Positions 1-7,424 of a stretch of DNA of 20,045 nt are shown piece after piece. The DNA is taken from positions 1 through 20,045 of the forward strand of contig CALALV010000186.1 in the NCBI GenBank assembly GCA_937925605.1. Direction: 5' to 3'. Source of the DNA: an uncultured Woeseia sp. (GTDB lineage Bacteria; Pseudomonadota; Gammaproteobacteria; Steroidobacterales; Woeseiaceae). The position numbers were made by a program, and so were the translations under genes. The first letter of the stretch is position 1. Each line of letters opens with the position of its first letter. Under the pieces are notes generated by a model. That model saw only the letters and a program-made list of their open reading frames with translations. It was not told where the DNA came from and searched no databases.

Positions 1-1137
1 GGCGACGACGCGGCCAGCGCGCGCCGCGCGGAGGCAATGCAGGGCGACACCGTGTCGCCGGGCGAGGACGACGCCGCCCCGGACGAGCCCGTGGCCGCGC
101 AGGCAGACGATGCGGCGCCGGTCGAAGCCGCGACGCTGCCGGCCGAGGCTGCGGCAGGCGACCCGGACGCGGCCGGCGCAGACGGATCGGCGGCCGCCGC
201 TCAAGGGCCGGCCGGGATGGAGCCGGACGACTCCGAAGCGGCCGACACGCAATCGGCCGCAGCCGCGCAGGCGGGAGACGGCACTGCGCCGATCGCAGGG
301 ACCGCGGAGCTCGCCGGCGACGACGGCGCGGCCGCAGAACCCGGGTCGGTGCACGAGAACGAGGCTGCGACCGGAGCCCTGTCGCCGGAAGACGAGATCG
401 ACAGGGAGCTGATGCAGGCGGCGGCTGAAGGCAGGATGGCCGCGCGCGAGCGCGACGCCGACGACACCGACCCGAAGCTGGTCGAGACGATCATCATGGA
501 AGGGGACACGGTCACGGACCTGCTGGTCGAGGCCGATGCGGACGCCGACCCCGGCGCCGAGCCGGAGCTCGGGGACGGGGCACTGGACGAGCCGGCCGAG
601 CCGCGCCGGCCGCGCTCGCGCGCGCGTCTCGCCGCCATGCTCGCGGCGAGCGCGCTGCTCGGCCTGCTGCTCGCGGCGCAGTACGTGCACGCCAACCGCG
701 ACACGCTCGCGACCCACCCGGTCTTCGAGCGCACGGTCGCGCCGCTGTACGAGGCACTCGGCCAGCCTGTGACGCCGGCCTGGGACATCCGCGGCTGGCG
801 ATTCGAGGCCACCGACGGCAGCACCGACGCGAGCGGCGTGCGCCTGACGATACACTCGCGGCTCAAGAACGGCGCCGCGACACCGCTGCCCTACCCGCTG
901 GTACACGTGTCGCTGACGGACCGGTTCGACGAGGTCATCGGCAGCCGCCTGCTCGAACCGGACGAGTACCTGGCCGGCAACGCGAGCGTGGCGCGACCGG
1001 TGCCGCCCGGGGAGGGTTTCACGGCCGTCATCACGATCGAGGCACCCGCGCCGGAAGCCGACGGCTACAAGCTGAACGTCTGCTACCCGCTCGCCGACCG
1101 CCGGGTGCGCTGCGCGATAGAAAATTTTCGCGACTGA
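1..1137 (+). CDS. DUF3426 family membrane protein, 5'-truncated by the window
   Basis: The frame is open to the first base of the window, so the true start lies upstream and the ATG at 37 is only internal. The visible part has three sections: a long Ala/Asp/Glu/Pro-rich acidic stretch (to about nt 600); one hydrophobic helix encoded near 619-690 (RLAAML...LLAAQYV) preceded by an Arg-rich stop-transfer stretch; and a C-terminal domain with DUF3426 features, including a W-D-I-R-G-W segment, an 'LTIHSRLKN' strand, 'YPLVHVSLTD' and a late 'YKLNVCYP'. Full-length relatives usually begin with an MJ0042-type zinc ribbon, which would be off the window. In many gammaproteobacteria this gene sits between prmA and dusB-fis, and the downstream order here agrees. 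The function is unknown. The topology is probably a cytoplasmic acidic N-part, a single membrane pass and an exterior domain. Confidence 0.85.
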   Translation, partial: GDDAASARRAEAMQGDTVSPGEDDAAPDEPVAAQADDAAPVEAATLPAEAAAGDPDAAGADGSAAAAQGPAGMEPDDSEAADTQSAAAAQAGDGTAPIAGTAELAGDDGAAAEPGSVHENEAATGALSPEDEIDRELMQAAAEGRMAARERDADDTDPKLVETIIMEGDTVTDLLVEADADADPGAEPELGDGALDEPAEPRRPRSRARLAAMLAASALLGLLLAAQYVHANRDTLATHPVFERTVAPLYEALGQPVTPAWDIRGWRFEATDGSTDASGVRLTIHSRLKNGAATPLPYPLVHVSLTDRFDEVIGSRLLEPDEYLAGNASVARPVPPGEGFTAVITIEAPAPEADGYKLNVCYPLADRRVRCAIENFRD

Positions 1138-1172
1138 ACGGCCGGTCCTGTCCGACCGCCGCCCCGGGCGGT

Positions 1173-1178
1173 TACAAT
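1173..1178 (+). promoter_or_regulatory. Candidate -10 box upstream of dusB (TACAAT)
   Basis: TACAAT stands out in an almost pure G/C surround and is followed by a C-rich discriminator. A start near 1185 would give a leader of about 20 nt before the dusB ATG at 1207. No convincing -35 is seen at 16-18 bp. The same GTTACAATGsCG pattern recurs before the hydrolase gene on the other strand (17181-17186). The ATG inside this box at 1177 is therefore more likely promoter than start codon. Confidence 0.45.
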
Positions 1179-1206
1179 GCCGCCCCCGTTAGACCGCGGC
1201 TCGACG

Positions 1207-2202
1207 ATGGCACCCCTCAAGATCGGCCCCTGGACACTGCCCGGCCGCCACCTGCTGGCGCCGATGGCCGGCATCACGGACGCGCCGTTCCGGCGCCTGT
1301 GCCGGCGCTTCGGGGCAGCGCTCGCGACCTCCGAGATGACGACCGCGGACACGCGCCTGTGGCAGAGCGCCAAGTCCAGCCGGCGCCTCGACATCGACGG
1401 CGACCTGGAACCGCGCTGCGTACAGATCGCAGGCTCGGAGCCCGCGCAGATGGCCGAGGCGGCGCGGGCCGTCGTCGCGCGCGGCGCGCAGATCGTCGAC
1501 ATCAACATGGGCTGCCCGGCGAAGAAAGTCTGCCGCAAGCTCGCCGGGTCGGCGCTGCTGCGCGACGAGGAACTGGTCGAGCGGATTCTCGACGCCGTCG
1601 TCGCCGCGGTGGACGTGCCGGTGACGCTGAAGATCCGCACGGGCTGGGACGCGGAGCATCGCAACGGCGTAACGATCGCGCGCATTGCCGAGGGCGCCGG
1701 CATCGCGGCGCTGACCGTGCACGGGCGCACGCGCGCCTGCCGCTTCCGGGGTGAGGCGGAGCACGATACGCTTGCCGACATCCGGAAGACGGTCGCAATA
1801 CCGGTGATTGCGAACGGAGATATACGCACTTCGCAGAAGTCACTTCAGGTTTTGCGCGCAAGCGGCGCAAGCGCCGTCATGGTGGGTCGCGCTGCGCAGG
1901 GACGTCCGTGGATCTTCCGGGAATTGAACGTCGCGGACCAGTATTCGCATGGTGCAACGCCGCTAGAAAAATTGGATGTGCGTGCTATCATCCTCGACCA
2001 CCTCGGCGACCTGTACCGGTTCTACGGCGACAGCACCGGCGTAAGGATCGCCCGCAAACACCTGACCTGGTATTGCTCCGGGCTGCCGAACTCAGACGAG
2101 TTCCGTTCCCGGGTGGTGCGCGTTGAAGGCGCCGCGGAACAAATCCGACTGACGCAGGCGTATTTTCGCCGCCATGGCGAGGCTGTCCTGCTCGCCGCGT
2201 GA
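1207..2202 (+). CDS. dusB: tRNA-dihydrouridine synthase B
   Basis: An FMN-dependent enzyme that reduces specific uridines in the D-loop of tRNA to dihydrouridine (the DusB subgroup acts at U17 in E. coli). The protein has 331 residues. The N-terminal 'LAPMAGITDAPFR' FMN-binding segment is near residues 17-29, the catalytic 'NMGCPAKKV' at 100-108 (Cys103 is the expected proton donor), then 'TLKIRTGW', 'VHGRTRACRF', 'VIANGDI' and 'MVGRAAQGRPWIFRE', all characteristic of DusB. The start at 1207 is preferred because family members begin a few residues before the first beta-strand; an in-frame ATG at 1177 would add ten residues but overlaps a candidate -10 box. fis lies downstream, as in most gammaproteobacteria, where dusB and fis are co-transcribed. 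Confidence 0.95.
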   Translation: MAPLKIGPWTLPGRHLLAPMAGITDAPFRRLCRRFGAALATSEMTTADTRLWQSAKSSRRLDIDGDLEPRCVQIAGSEPAQMAEAARAVVARGAQIVDINMGCPAKKVCRKLAGSALLRDEELVERILDAVVAAVDVPVTLKIRTGWDAEHRNGVTIARIAEGAGIAALTVHGRTRACRFRGEAEHDTLADIRKTVAIPVIANGDIRTSQKSLQVLRASGASAVMVGRAAQGRPWIFRELNVADQYSHGATPLEKLDVRAIILDHLGDLYRFYGDSTGVRIARKHLTWYCSGLPNSDEFRSRVVRVEGAAEQIRLTQAYFRRHGEAVLLAA

Positions 2203-2205
2203 CGC

Positions 2206-2220
2206 CGACCGCGACGGTCG
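2206..2220 (+). other. Small stem-loop between dusB and the fis leader
   Basis: CGACCG (2206-2211) pairs with CGGTCG (2215-2220) around a CGA triloop, four bases after the dusB stop and just before the strong Shine-Dalgarno of the leader ORF. There is no T-run, so it does not look like a complete terminator. It could instead space or protect the fis leader in the dusB-fis mRNA. Confidence 0.35.
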
Positions 2221-2236
2221 CCAAGGGGGAGGCAAG

Positions 2237-2296
2237 ATGCCTGGCTATCGGCACATAGCGGGAATTGCGAGACGTGGTAAACAAGAAGTCCAATAA
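2237..2296 (+). CDS. Possible 19-codon leader peptide overlapping the start of fis
   Basis: ATG at 2237 is preceded by the strongest Shine-Dalgarno in this part of the window (AAGGGGGAGG, about 4 nt upstream). It opens a frame encoding MPGYRHIAGIARRGKQEVQ, ending in TAA at 2294-2296. The frame differs from that of fis and the stop lies about 20 nt inside fis, so ribosomes finishing it would pass over the fis start. The peptide is basic and resembles nothing I know. It could be a leader for translational coupling with fis, or chance. Conservation has not been tested. Confidence 0.35.
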   Translation: MPGYRHIAGIARRGKQEVQ

Positions 2297-2555
2297 GAAG
2301 TCCAGGAAGTTGAACTCCAAGAGCAGCAAGCCTCTCCGCAAGCACACGGAGGAGGCCCTCGGGCAGTACTTTGCGAGCCTGAACGGCGACCGGCCCGGCG
2401 ACCTGTACGAACTCGTCCTGGGCGAAGTCGAGGAGCCGCTGTTCCGCGCCGTCATGGACTACACGGGCGGCAACCAGAGCCAGGCCGCGGGCATACTCGG
2501 CATCAACCGCGGCACGCTGCGCAAGAAACTCAAGATCTACTCGCTGCTGCAATAG
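2274..2555 (+). CDS. fis: DNA-binding protein Fis
   Basis: A small homodimeric nucleoid protein that bends DNA and regulates rRNA, recombination and growth-phase genes. The C-terminal helix-turn-helix is nearly identical to the family: 'GGNQSQAAGILGINRG' then 'TLRKKLKIYSLL'. Upstream lies 'LYELVLGEVEEPLFRAVMDYT', the dimer-forming helix. The first 25 residues are very Lys/Ser-rich (NKKSNKKSRKLNSKSSK) and replace the usual beta-hairpin arm sequence. A GTG at 2274 gives 93 residues with GCGGGAA/GCGAG upstream at suitable spacing. A TTG at 2265 would give 96 residues but has no room for a Shine-Dalgarno. The start is uncertain within these two. The gene follows dusB, as expected, and purH starts 13 nt after its stop. 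Confidence 0.93.
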   Translation: MVNKKSNKKSRKLNSKSSKPLRKHTEEALGQYFASLNGDRPGDLYELVLGEVEEPLFRAVMDYTGGNQSQAAGILGINRGTLRKKLKIYSLLQ

Positions 2556-2568
2556 GAATGCCCGCGCC

Positions 2569-4116
2569 ATGACGACCGTTCGACGCGCATTGCTCAGCGT
2601 CTCCGACAAGCGCGGCCTCACGGAATTCGCCCAGGCGCTGGCCGCGCGCGATATCGAGATCCTGTCGACCGGCGGCACGGCGCGGCAGCTGGCGGCCGAC
2701 GGCATCGACGTCGTCGAGGTCAGCGCGCGCACCGGATTTCCGGAAATCATGGACGGGCGGGTCAAGACGCTGCACCCGGCGATCCACGGCGGGCTGCTGG
2801 GCCGGCGGGGTACCGACGACGCCGTCATGGCCGAGCACGGCATCGAGCCGATCGACCTGCTGGTCGTCAACCTGTACCCGTTCGAGGACACGATCGCCCG
2901 GCCCGATGCGAGCGTCGACGACGCGATCGAGAACATCGACATCGGCGGACCGGCGATGATTCGCGCGGCCGCCAAGAACCACGCCAGTGTCAGCGTCGTC
3001 GTCGATCCCGACGACTACGCGGCTGTCATTGCAACATTGGCCGACGGCGGCCCCGACGATACGCTGCGCCGGCAACTGGCCGCAAAGGCCTATGCCCACA
3101 CCGCGGCCTACGACACGGCCATCAGCCGCTACCTCGACGGTGTGCTCGGAGCAGGACCGCTGGGCGAACGGGCGCTGTACGCGGGCCGGCGCATCCAGAC
3201 GCTGCGCTACGGCGAAAACCCGCACCAGTCGGCCGCGTTCTACCGCGACCAGGCGGCCGCGCCCGGCAGCCTGGCCATGGCCGAGCAGCTGCAGGGCAAG
3301 GAGCTGTCCTACAACAACATTGCGGACAGCGATGCCGCGCTCGGCTGCGTGCGCCAGTTCGAACGTCCCGCCTGCGTCATCGTCAAGCACGCCAACCCCT
3401 GCGGCGTGGCCGTGGACGACAACATCCTGAAGGCCTACGAACGGGCGTTCAGCACGGACCCGACGTCGGCCTTCGGCGGCATCATTGCTTTCAACCGGCC
3501 GCTCGACGCGACCACGGCGCGCGCGATTATCGACAAGCAGTTCGTCGAGGTCATCGTCGCGCCGGAGATCGAGCCCGCGGCCCGCGAGGTGCTGGCGACG
3601 AAAAAGAATGTCCGCGTGCTGCGCACCGGTCCGCACGGCGACGCGGCGGGCGCGGTGGACTACAAGAAAGTCGCGGGCGGCCTGCTCGTGCAGACCGTCG
3701 ACGACGGCCGCGTGACGGTCGGTGACCTGCGCACGGTAACCCGGAAGAGCCCGACCGCGGCGCAGCTCGACGACCTGCTGTTCGCCTGGCAGGTCGCGAA
3801 GTTCGTGAAATCGAACGCGATCGTGTTCTGCCGCGACGGCATGACGATCGGCGTCGGCGCAGGTCAGATGAGCCGCGTCTACTCCACCCGCATCGCGGCG
3901 ATCAAGGCGGCCGACGAAGAACTGACCGTCGCCGGCTCGGTCATGGCCTCCGACGCCTTCTTCCCGTTCCGCGACGGGATCGACGCCGCCGCCGAACACG
4001 GCATCGCCGCCATCATCCAGCCGGGCGGCTCGATGCGCGACGACGAGGTCATCGCCGCCGCGGACGAGCACGGCATCGCGATGGTCTTCACCGCGATGCG
4101 GCATTTCCGGCACTGA
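2569..4116 (+). CDS. purH: Bifunctional AICAR formyltransferase / IMP cyclohydrolase
   Basis: Catalyses the last two steps of de novo purine synthesis: formylation of AICAR using 10-formyl-THF, then ring closure to IMP. It has 515 residues, a normal length. The N-terminal MGS-like cyclohydrolase domain shows 'LLSVSDKRGL', 'STGGTA' and 'GRVKTLHPAIHGG' (Lys66), followed by 'NIDIGGPAMIRAAAKN'. The formyltransferase domain shows 'LRYGENPHQ' (213-220) and the catalytic 'KHANPCG' (273-279, Lys273/His274), and ends with the typical 'MVFTAMRHFRH'. The start ATG has an AGGAA about 10 nt upstream, inside the fis stop region, so it is probably read from the dusB-fis transcript. purD follows after 78 bp with its own candidate promoter. 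Confidence 0.97.
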   Translation: MTTVRRALLSVSDKRGLTEFAQALAARDIEILSTGGTARQLAADGIDVVEVSARTGFPEIMDGRVKTLHPAIHGGLLGRRGTDDAVMAEHGIEPIDLLVVNLYPFEDTIARPDASVDDAIENIDIGGPAMIRAAAKNHASVSVVVDPDDYAAVIATLADGGPDDTLRRQLAAKAYAHTAAYDTAISRYLDGVLGAGPLGERALYAGRRIQTLRYGENPHQSAAFYRDQAAAPGSLAMAEQLQGKELSYNNIADSDAALGCVRQFERPACVIVKHANPCGVAVDDNILKAYERAFSTDPTSAFGGIIAFNRPLDATTARAIIDKQFVEVIVAPEIEPAAREVLATKKNVRVLRTGPHGDAAGAVDYKKVAGGLLVQTVDDGRVTVGDLRTVTRKSPTAAQLDDLLFAWQVAKFVKSNAIVFCRDGMTIGVGAGQMSRVYSTRIAAIKAADEELTVAGSVMASDAFFPFRDGIDAAAEHGIAAIIQPGGSMRDDEVIAAADEHGIAMVFTAMRHFRH

Positions 4117-4163
4117 GTCCGGCGCGGCCGGCTGCCGCCGGTCCGCCCTGCGCGCCGCTCAGG

Positions 4164-4190
4164 TATATTCCGGTAAACCGTTACCGGAGT
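4164..4190 (+). promoter_or_regulatory. purD promoter with overlapping operator-like palindrome
   Basis: TATATT at 4164-4169 is a good -10 candidate in GC-rich surroundings. Immediately following and overlapping it is a palindrome: perfect 8-bp arms at 4169-4176 and 4181-4188 around ACCG, extendable to 10 bp with one mismatch. The core GTAAACCGTTAC resembles LacI/PurR-family operators (E. coli PurR core GCAAACGTTTGC). The Shine-Dalgarno GGAG (4186-4189, 5 nt before the ATG) lies within the right arm. A bound repressor would block the promoter. Alternatively, an RNA hairpin from an upstream transcript would mask the ribosome site. No regulator gene is visible nearby. Confidence 0.45.
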
Positions 4191-4194
4191 CCCA

Positions 4195-5481
4195 ATGAAA
4201 GTCCTCGTCATCGGCGGCGGCGGCCGCGAACACGCGCTCGCCTGGAAATGCGCGCAGTCGCGCCAGGTTGTCGAGGTGCTGGTGGCGCCCGGCAATGCCG
4301 GCACGGCGCGCGAGGCGCGTATCCGCAACGTGGCCGTGGCGGCCGACGACGTCGACGCACTCGTCGAGCTTGCCGTGCAGGAACTCGTCGGCCTGACGAT
4401 CGTCGGGCCCGAGGCGCCGCTGGTCGCCGGCATCGTCGACCGCTTCCGCGAGCGCGGCCTGCCCTGCTTCGGCCCGAGCGCGGCGGCGGCGCAGCTCGAG
4501 GGCTCGAAAGCATTCACGAAGGATTTTCTCGCCCGCCACGGCATCCCGACGGCGGGCTACGCCAAGTTCAGCGACATCGACCCGGCGCTTGCCTACCTCG
4601 GGCAGGTCGGCGCGCCGGTGGTCGTCAAGGCGGACGGCCTCGCGGCCGGCAAAGGCGTGGTCGTCGCACAGACGCTCGACGAGGCGCAGCGCGCCGTGCG
4701 CGACATGCTTGGCGATCGCCGCTTCGGCGAGGCCGGCGCGCGCATCGTCATCGAGGAATTCCTCGAGGGCGAGGAAGCGAGCTTCATCGTCATGTGCGAC
4801 GGCGCGCACGTATTGCCGCTCGCAACCTCGCAGGACCACAAGGCCCGCGACGACGGCGATCGCGGACCCAACACCGGCGGCATGGGCGCGTACTCGCCGG
4901 CGCCGGTCGTCACGCCGGCACTCGAAAAACGCATCATGGCCGAGGTCATCGAACCGACGATCGCGGGCCTGCGCGAGGACGGCATCGAGTACACGGGTTT
5001 CCTGTACGCCGGCCTGATGATCGGCGCCGACGGCACGCCGCGCGTGCTGGAATTCAACTGTCGCTTCGGCGACCCGGAGACGCAGCCGGTGCTGGCCCGG
5101 CTGAATTCCGATCTCGTTGAACTGTGCCTGGCCGCGCTCGAGCGCCGGCTCGACGGCGTGCGCGCCGAGTGGGACCCGCGCGCGGCCCTCGGCGTCGTCA
5201 TGGCTGCCGGCGGCTACCCGGGCTCGTACGCAAAGGGGCGCGTCATCGAAGGACTGCCGGACGTCGAAAGCGGCGCGAGCAAGGTCTTCCACGCCGGCAC
5301 CGCCGAGGACGGGGACCGTGTCGTCACCGCCGGCGGGCGGGTGCTGTGCGTCGTGGGGCTCGGCAACACGGTACGCGACGCCGGCAAGGTGGCCTACGGC
5401 GAGCTCGAACGCATCCGTTTCGACGGCGCGTTCTGGCGGCGCGACATCGGCTACCGCGCCATCGCCCGCGAGGAAGCCTGA
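4195..5481 (+). CDS. purD: Phosphoribosylamine-glycine ligase (GAR synthetase)
   Basis: Joins glycine to 5-phosphoribosylamine with ATP, the second step of purine synthesis. It has 428 residues, the usual bacterial monofunctional size. It begins with the N-domain 'MKVLVIGGGGREHALAWK'. The ATP-grasp core shows 'VVKADGLAAGKGV' (143-155), 'VIEEFLEGEEASF', 'DHKARDDGDRGPNTGGMGAYSP' and metal-binding 'EFNCRFGDPETQ' (286-297). The start ATG has GGAG at 5 nt. The stop TGA is separated by a single base from the GTG of moeA, so the two are probably translated together. The gene has its own promoter candidate upstream, though read-through from purH is likely too. Confidence 0.97.
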   Translation: MKVLVIGGGGREHALAWKCAQSRQVVEVLVAPGNAGTAREARIRNVAVAADDVDALVELAVQELVGLTIVGPEAPLVAGIVDRFRERGLPCFGPSAAAAQLEGSKAFTKDFLARHGIPTAGYAKFSDIDPALAYLGQVGAPVVVKADGLAAGKGVVVAQTLDEAQRAVRDMLGDRRFGEAGARIVIEEFLEGEEASFIVMCDGAHVLPLATSQDHKARDDGDRGPNTGGMGAYSPAPVVTPALEKRIMAEVIEPTIAGLREDGIEYTGFLYAGLMIGADGTPRVLEFNCRFGDPETQPVLARLNSDLVELCLAALERRLDGVRAEWDPRAALGVVMAAGGYPGSYAKGRVIEGLPDVESGASKVFHAGTAEDGDRVVTAGGRVLCVVGLGNTVRDAGKVAYGELERIRFDGAFWRRDIGYRAIAREEA

Positions 5482-5482
5482 G

Positions 5483-6697
5483 GTGCTGACAGTCGCCGCG
5501 GCAGAGGCCGCAATCCGCGACGCGCTCGCGGTCGTCGACGCCGAGGCGATCCCGGTCGACGAGGCGCCCGGCCGCGTGCTGCGCCAGCGGGTTACGGCGG
5601 AACGCGACCAGCCGCCCTACGATCGCGTGACGATGGACGGCATTGCGCTCAGGCATGCCGCTTTCGCCGGCGGCCGGCGCGAGTTTCGCGTCGCGGCGAC
5701 GCTGCACGCCGGCGACCCGCCGCTCGCGCTGGACGCGGACGACGCCTGCATCGAGGTCATGACCGGCGCGGTGCTGCCGGCGGGCAGCGATTGCGTGATC
5801 CCGGTCGAACGGCTCGAGCGCGACGGCGCGCGCGTGCGGGTCGATGCGCAGGCGGAGACCGCACCCGGGCGATTCGTGCACGCGCGCGCCTCCGACCACG
5901 CGCGCGGCGCATTGTTGCTCGAGCCGGGACGCCGGCTCACGCCGATCGACATTGCGCTGCTCGCATCGGCAGGGCTGACGCGGGTAGAGGTGAGCCGGCG
6001 CCCGTCCCTGTGGGTCGTCTCGACCGGCAACGAGCTCGTGCCCGCCGGCCGGCCGATCGCGGATCACCAGGTGCGCATGTCGAACGGCCCGGCGCTGGTG
6101 GCGATGCTGAACGACAGCGGACTCGCGGCGGCGCGTCACCGCCACCTGCCCGACGAACCGGCGGTGCTGCGCGAGGAGATCGGGGAGCTGCTCGAGGCCA
6201 GCGATGCGCTGGTGCTGTCGGGCGGCGTGTCGATGGGGCAGGCGGACTTCGTGCCGCGCGTGCTCGACGAGCTCGGCGTCGAACGCGTCTTCCATCGCAT
6301 CAGCCAGCGCCCGGGCAAGCCGATGTGGTTCGGCCGCGGTCCGGCCGGGCAACTCGTGTTCGCGCTCCCCGGCAACCCGGTCTCGGCGCTGGTCTGTTGT
6401 CGCCGTTACGTGCTGCCCGCGCTCGCCGGCGCCGCGGCGTTGCCGCCCGGCGCGTTGCCGGTCGCGACACTGGAGACGGACTACCGCTTCGAGCCGGCGC
6501 TGACCGCGTTCCTGCCGGTCGCAACCCGCGTCGACGGCGACGGCCGGCTCTGCGCGCGCCCGCTGCCGACGAACACCTCGGGCGACTTCACCGCGCTCGC
6601 GGCGACGAGCGGCTTCCTGGAGCTGCCGGCGGACTTGACGGAATTCGCGGCCGGCAGCGCCTGGCCCTATTTCCCCTGGCAGGCCGCGCGACCCTGA
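5483..6697 (+). CDS. moeA: Molybdopterin molybdenumtransferase MoeA
   Basis: Inserts molybdate into adenylated molybdopterin to complete the molybdenum cofactor. The protein has 404 residues. The frame runs open back into purD, but MoeA similarity begins at the GTG at 5483 (MLTVAAAEAA...), with AGGAAG inside the purD end as Shine-Dalgarno. Motifs: 'TMDGIA' (50-55), 'EVMTGAVLPAGSDCVIPVE' (91-109), 'VSTGNELVPAG' (179-189), 'LSGGVSMGQADF' (245-256), 'RPGKPMWFG' (276-284) and 'ALPGNPVSAL' (294-303). These cover the MoeA N-terminal, central MoCF-binding and C-terminal domains. Linkage to purD rather than to other moa/mob genes is unusual. A strong hairpin follows its stop. Confidence 0.93.
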   Translation: MLTVAAAEAAIRDALAVVDAEAIPVDEAPGRVLRQRVTAERDQPPYDRVTMDGIALRHAAFAGGRREFRVAATLHAGDPPLALDADDACIEVMTGAVLPAGSDCVIPVERLERDGARVRVDAQAETAPGRFVHARASDHARGALLLEPGRRLTPIDIALLASAGLTRVEVSRRPSLWVVSTGNELVPAGRPIADHQVRMSNGPALVAMLNDSGLAAARHRHLPDEPAVLREEIGELLEASDALVLSGGVSMGQADFVPRVLDELGVERVFHRISQRPGKPMWFGRGPAGQLVFALPGNPVSALVCCRRYVLPALAGAAALPPGALPVATLETDYRFEPALTAFLPVATRVDGDGRLCARPLPTNTSGDFTALAATSGFLELPADLTEFAAGSAWPYFPWQAARP

Positions 6698-6704
6698 TCG
6701 ACTC

Positions 6705-6740
6705 GCAGCGCACCCGGCGAAATCCGGCCGGGTGTGCTGC
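6705..6740. terminator. Hairpin between convergent moeA and PNPOx-family gene
   Basis: GCAGCGCACCCGGC (6705-6718) pairs with 6727-6740 over 14 positions, 13 Watson-Crick and one G-T, around an 8-base loop. It begins 7 bases after the moeA stop and ends 25 bases before the stop of the opposite-strand gene, so it can serve both. The + strand downstream tract (GCGTTTTCCC) is only weakly T-rich, so termination may be inefficient or Rho-assisted. Confidence 0.65.
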
Positions 6741-6764
6741 GCTGCGTTCCGCGTTTTCCCGGGC

Positions 6765-7424
6765 TCAGCCGCGGCGGTAGTCGCGCGCGTAGGCCGGCAC
6801 CGCCGGCGGGTCGCCCATCGCCGGGTCCGGCTGCGGCGGACCTGCCTGCAACGAGAGTGGGATGACCCCGGCCCAGTGCGACAGCGCGTAGTCGCCGGCG
6901 CTGTCCTTCGGTGGCCCGGTGCGCAGCTTCACGCTCGCCTCCTCGAGGTCCAGCGCCAGGACCGTGGTCGCCGCGATTTCCTTGCGCGACGGCTGCCGGG
7001 TGTCGTCCCAGCGGCCGGGCAGCAGGTGGTCGAGGAAGGCGCGAAAGGCCGCAAGCTTTTCGTTCGGGTCGCTGACCGCGACGGCCGTGCCGAACGCGAC
7101 CAGCGAGCGGTAGTTCATCGAGTGCGAGCACGCGGAGCGGGCGGGCATCAGGCCGGCCAGCAGCGTGACGCAGACGCGTACCGCGCGGCCGCGCTCGAAA
7201 CTCGACAGCCAGCGGCTGGCGACGGCGCCGTGCAGGTACAGTCGGTCGCCGATGCGCGCGTAGGTCATCGGCAGGACCATCGGCCCTGCGTCGCCCGCCA
7301 GCGCGACGTGCGCGACCATGCCCTCGTCGAGTATGGCCCGCGCGAGTTCGCGGTCCCAGGAGCCGCGCTCGGGGTGCCGGCTGATGCGGGTGCGGTCGGT
7401 CTTCTTCAGGTCGTCGGCGGACAT
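6765..7424 (-). CDS. Pyridoxamine 5'-phosphate oxidase-like flavin-binding protein
   Basis: A 219-residue protein with the split-barrel fold of the Pyridox_ox_2 / NimA-like group. Visible family landmarks are 'VAHVALAGDAGPMVLPMTYARIGDRLYLHGAVASRW' (strand pair plus His and Arg of the flavin site), 'VRVCVTLLAGL', and 'HSMNYRSLVAFGTAV', matching the NYxSVVxFG motif of the group. The C-terminal third (LRTGPPKD..., WAGVIPL) is also typical: a Trp-Ala-Gly-Val-Ile-Pro motif ends the domain, followed by a Pro-rich tail. Members bind FMN or F420-like cofactors and some reduce nitroimidazoles; the substrate here cannot be told. It stands alone between moeA (convergent) and rho (same strand, 121 bp upstream), probably read partly from rho transcription. 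Confidence 0.85.
   Translation of the reverse strand: MSADDLKKTDRTRISRHPERGSWDRELARAILDEGMVAHVALAGDAGPMVLPMTYARIGDRLYLHGAVASRWLSSFERGRAVRVCVTLLAGLMPARSACSHSMNYRSLVAFGTAVAVSDPNEKLAAFRAFLDHLLPGRWDDTRQPSRKEIAATTVLALDLEEASVKLRTGPPKDSAGDYALSHWAGVIPLSLQAGPPQPDPAMGDPPAVPAYARDYRRG

Noticed and set aside
2530..4113. 527-codon open frame antisense to purH
   Set aside because: A high-GC shadow of a well supported gene; Arg/Asp/Val-rich with no family features.
4159..5292. 377-codon open frame antisense to purD
   Set aside because: A shadow of purD, which has all expected motifs on the + strand.
5117..6697. A 526-codon frame suggesting a fused protein with MoeA at its end
   Set aside because: The first 122 codons overlap purD out of frame and are Arg/Ser/Ala-rich noise; MoeA similarity begins at the GTG at 5483.
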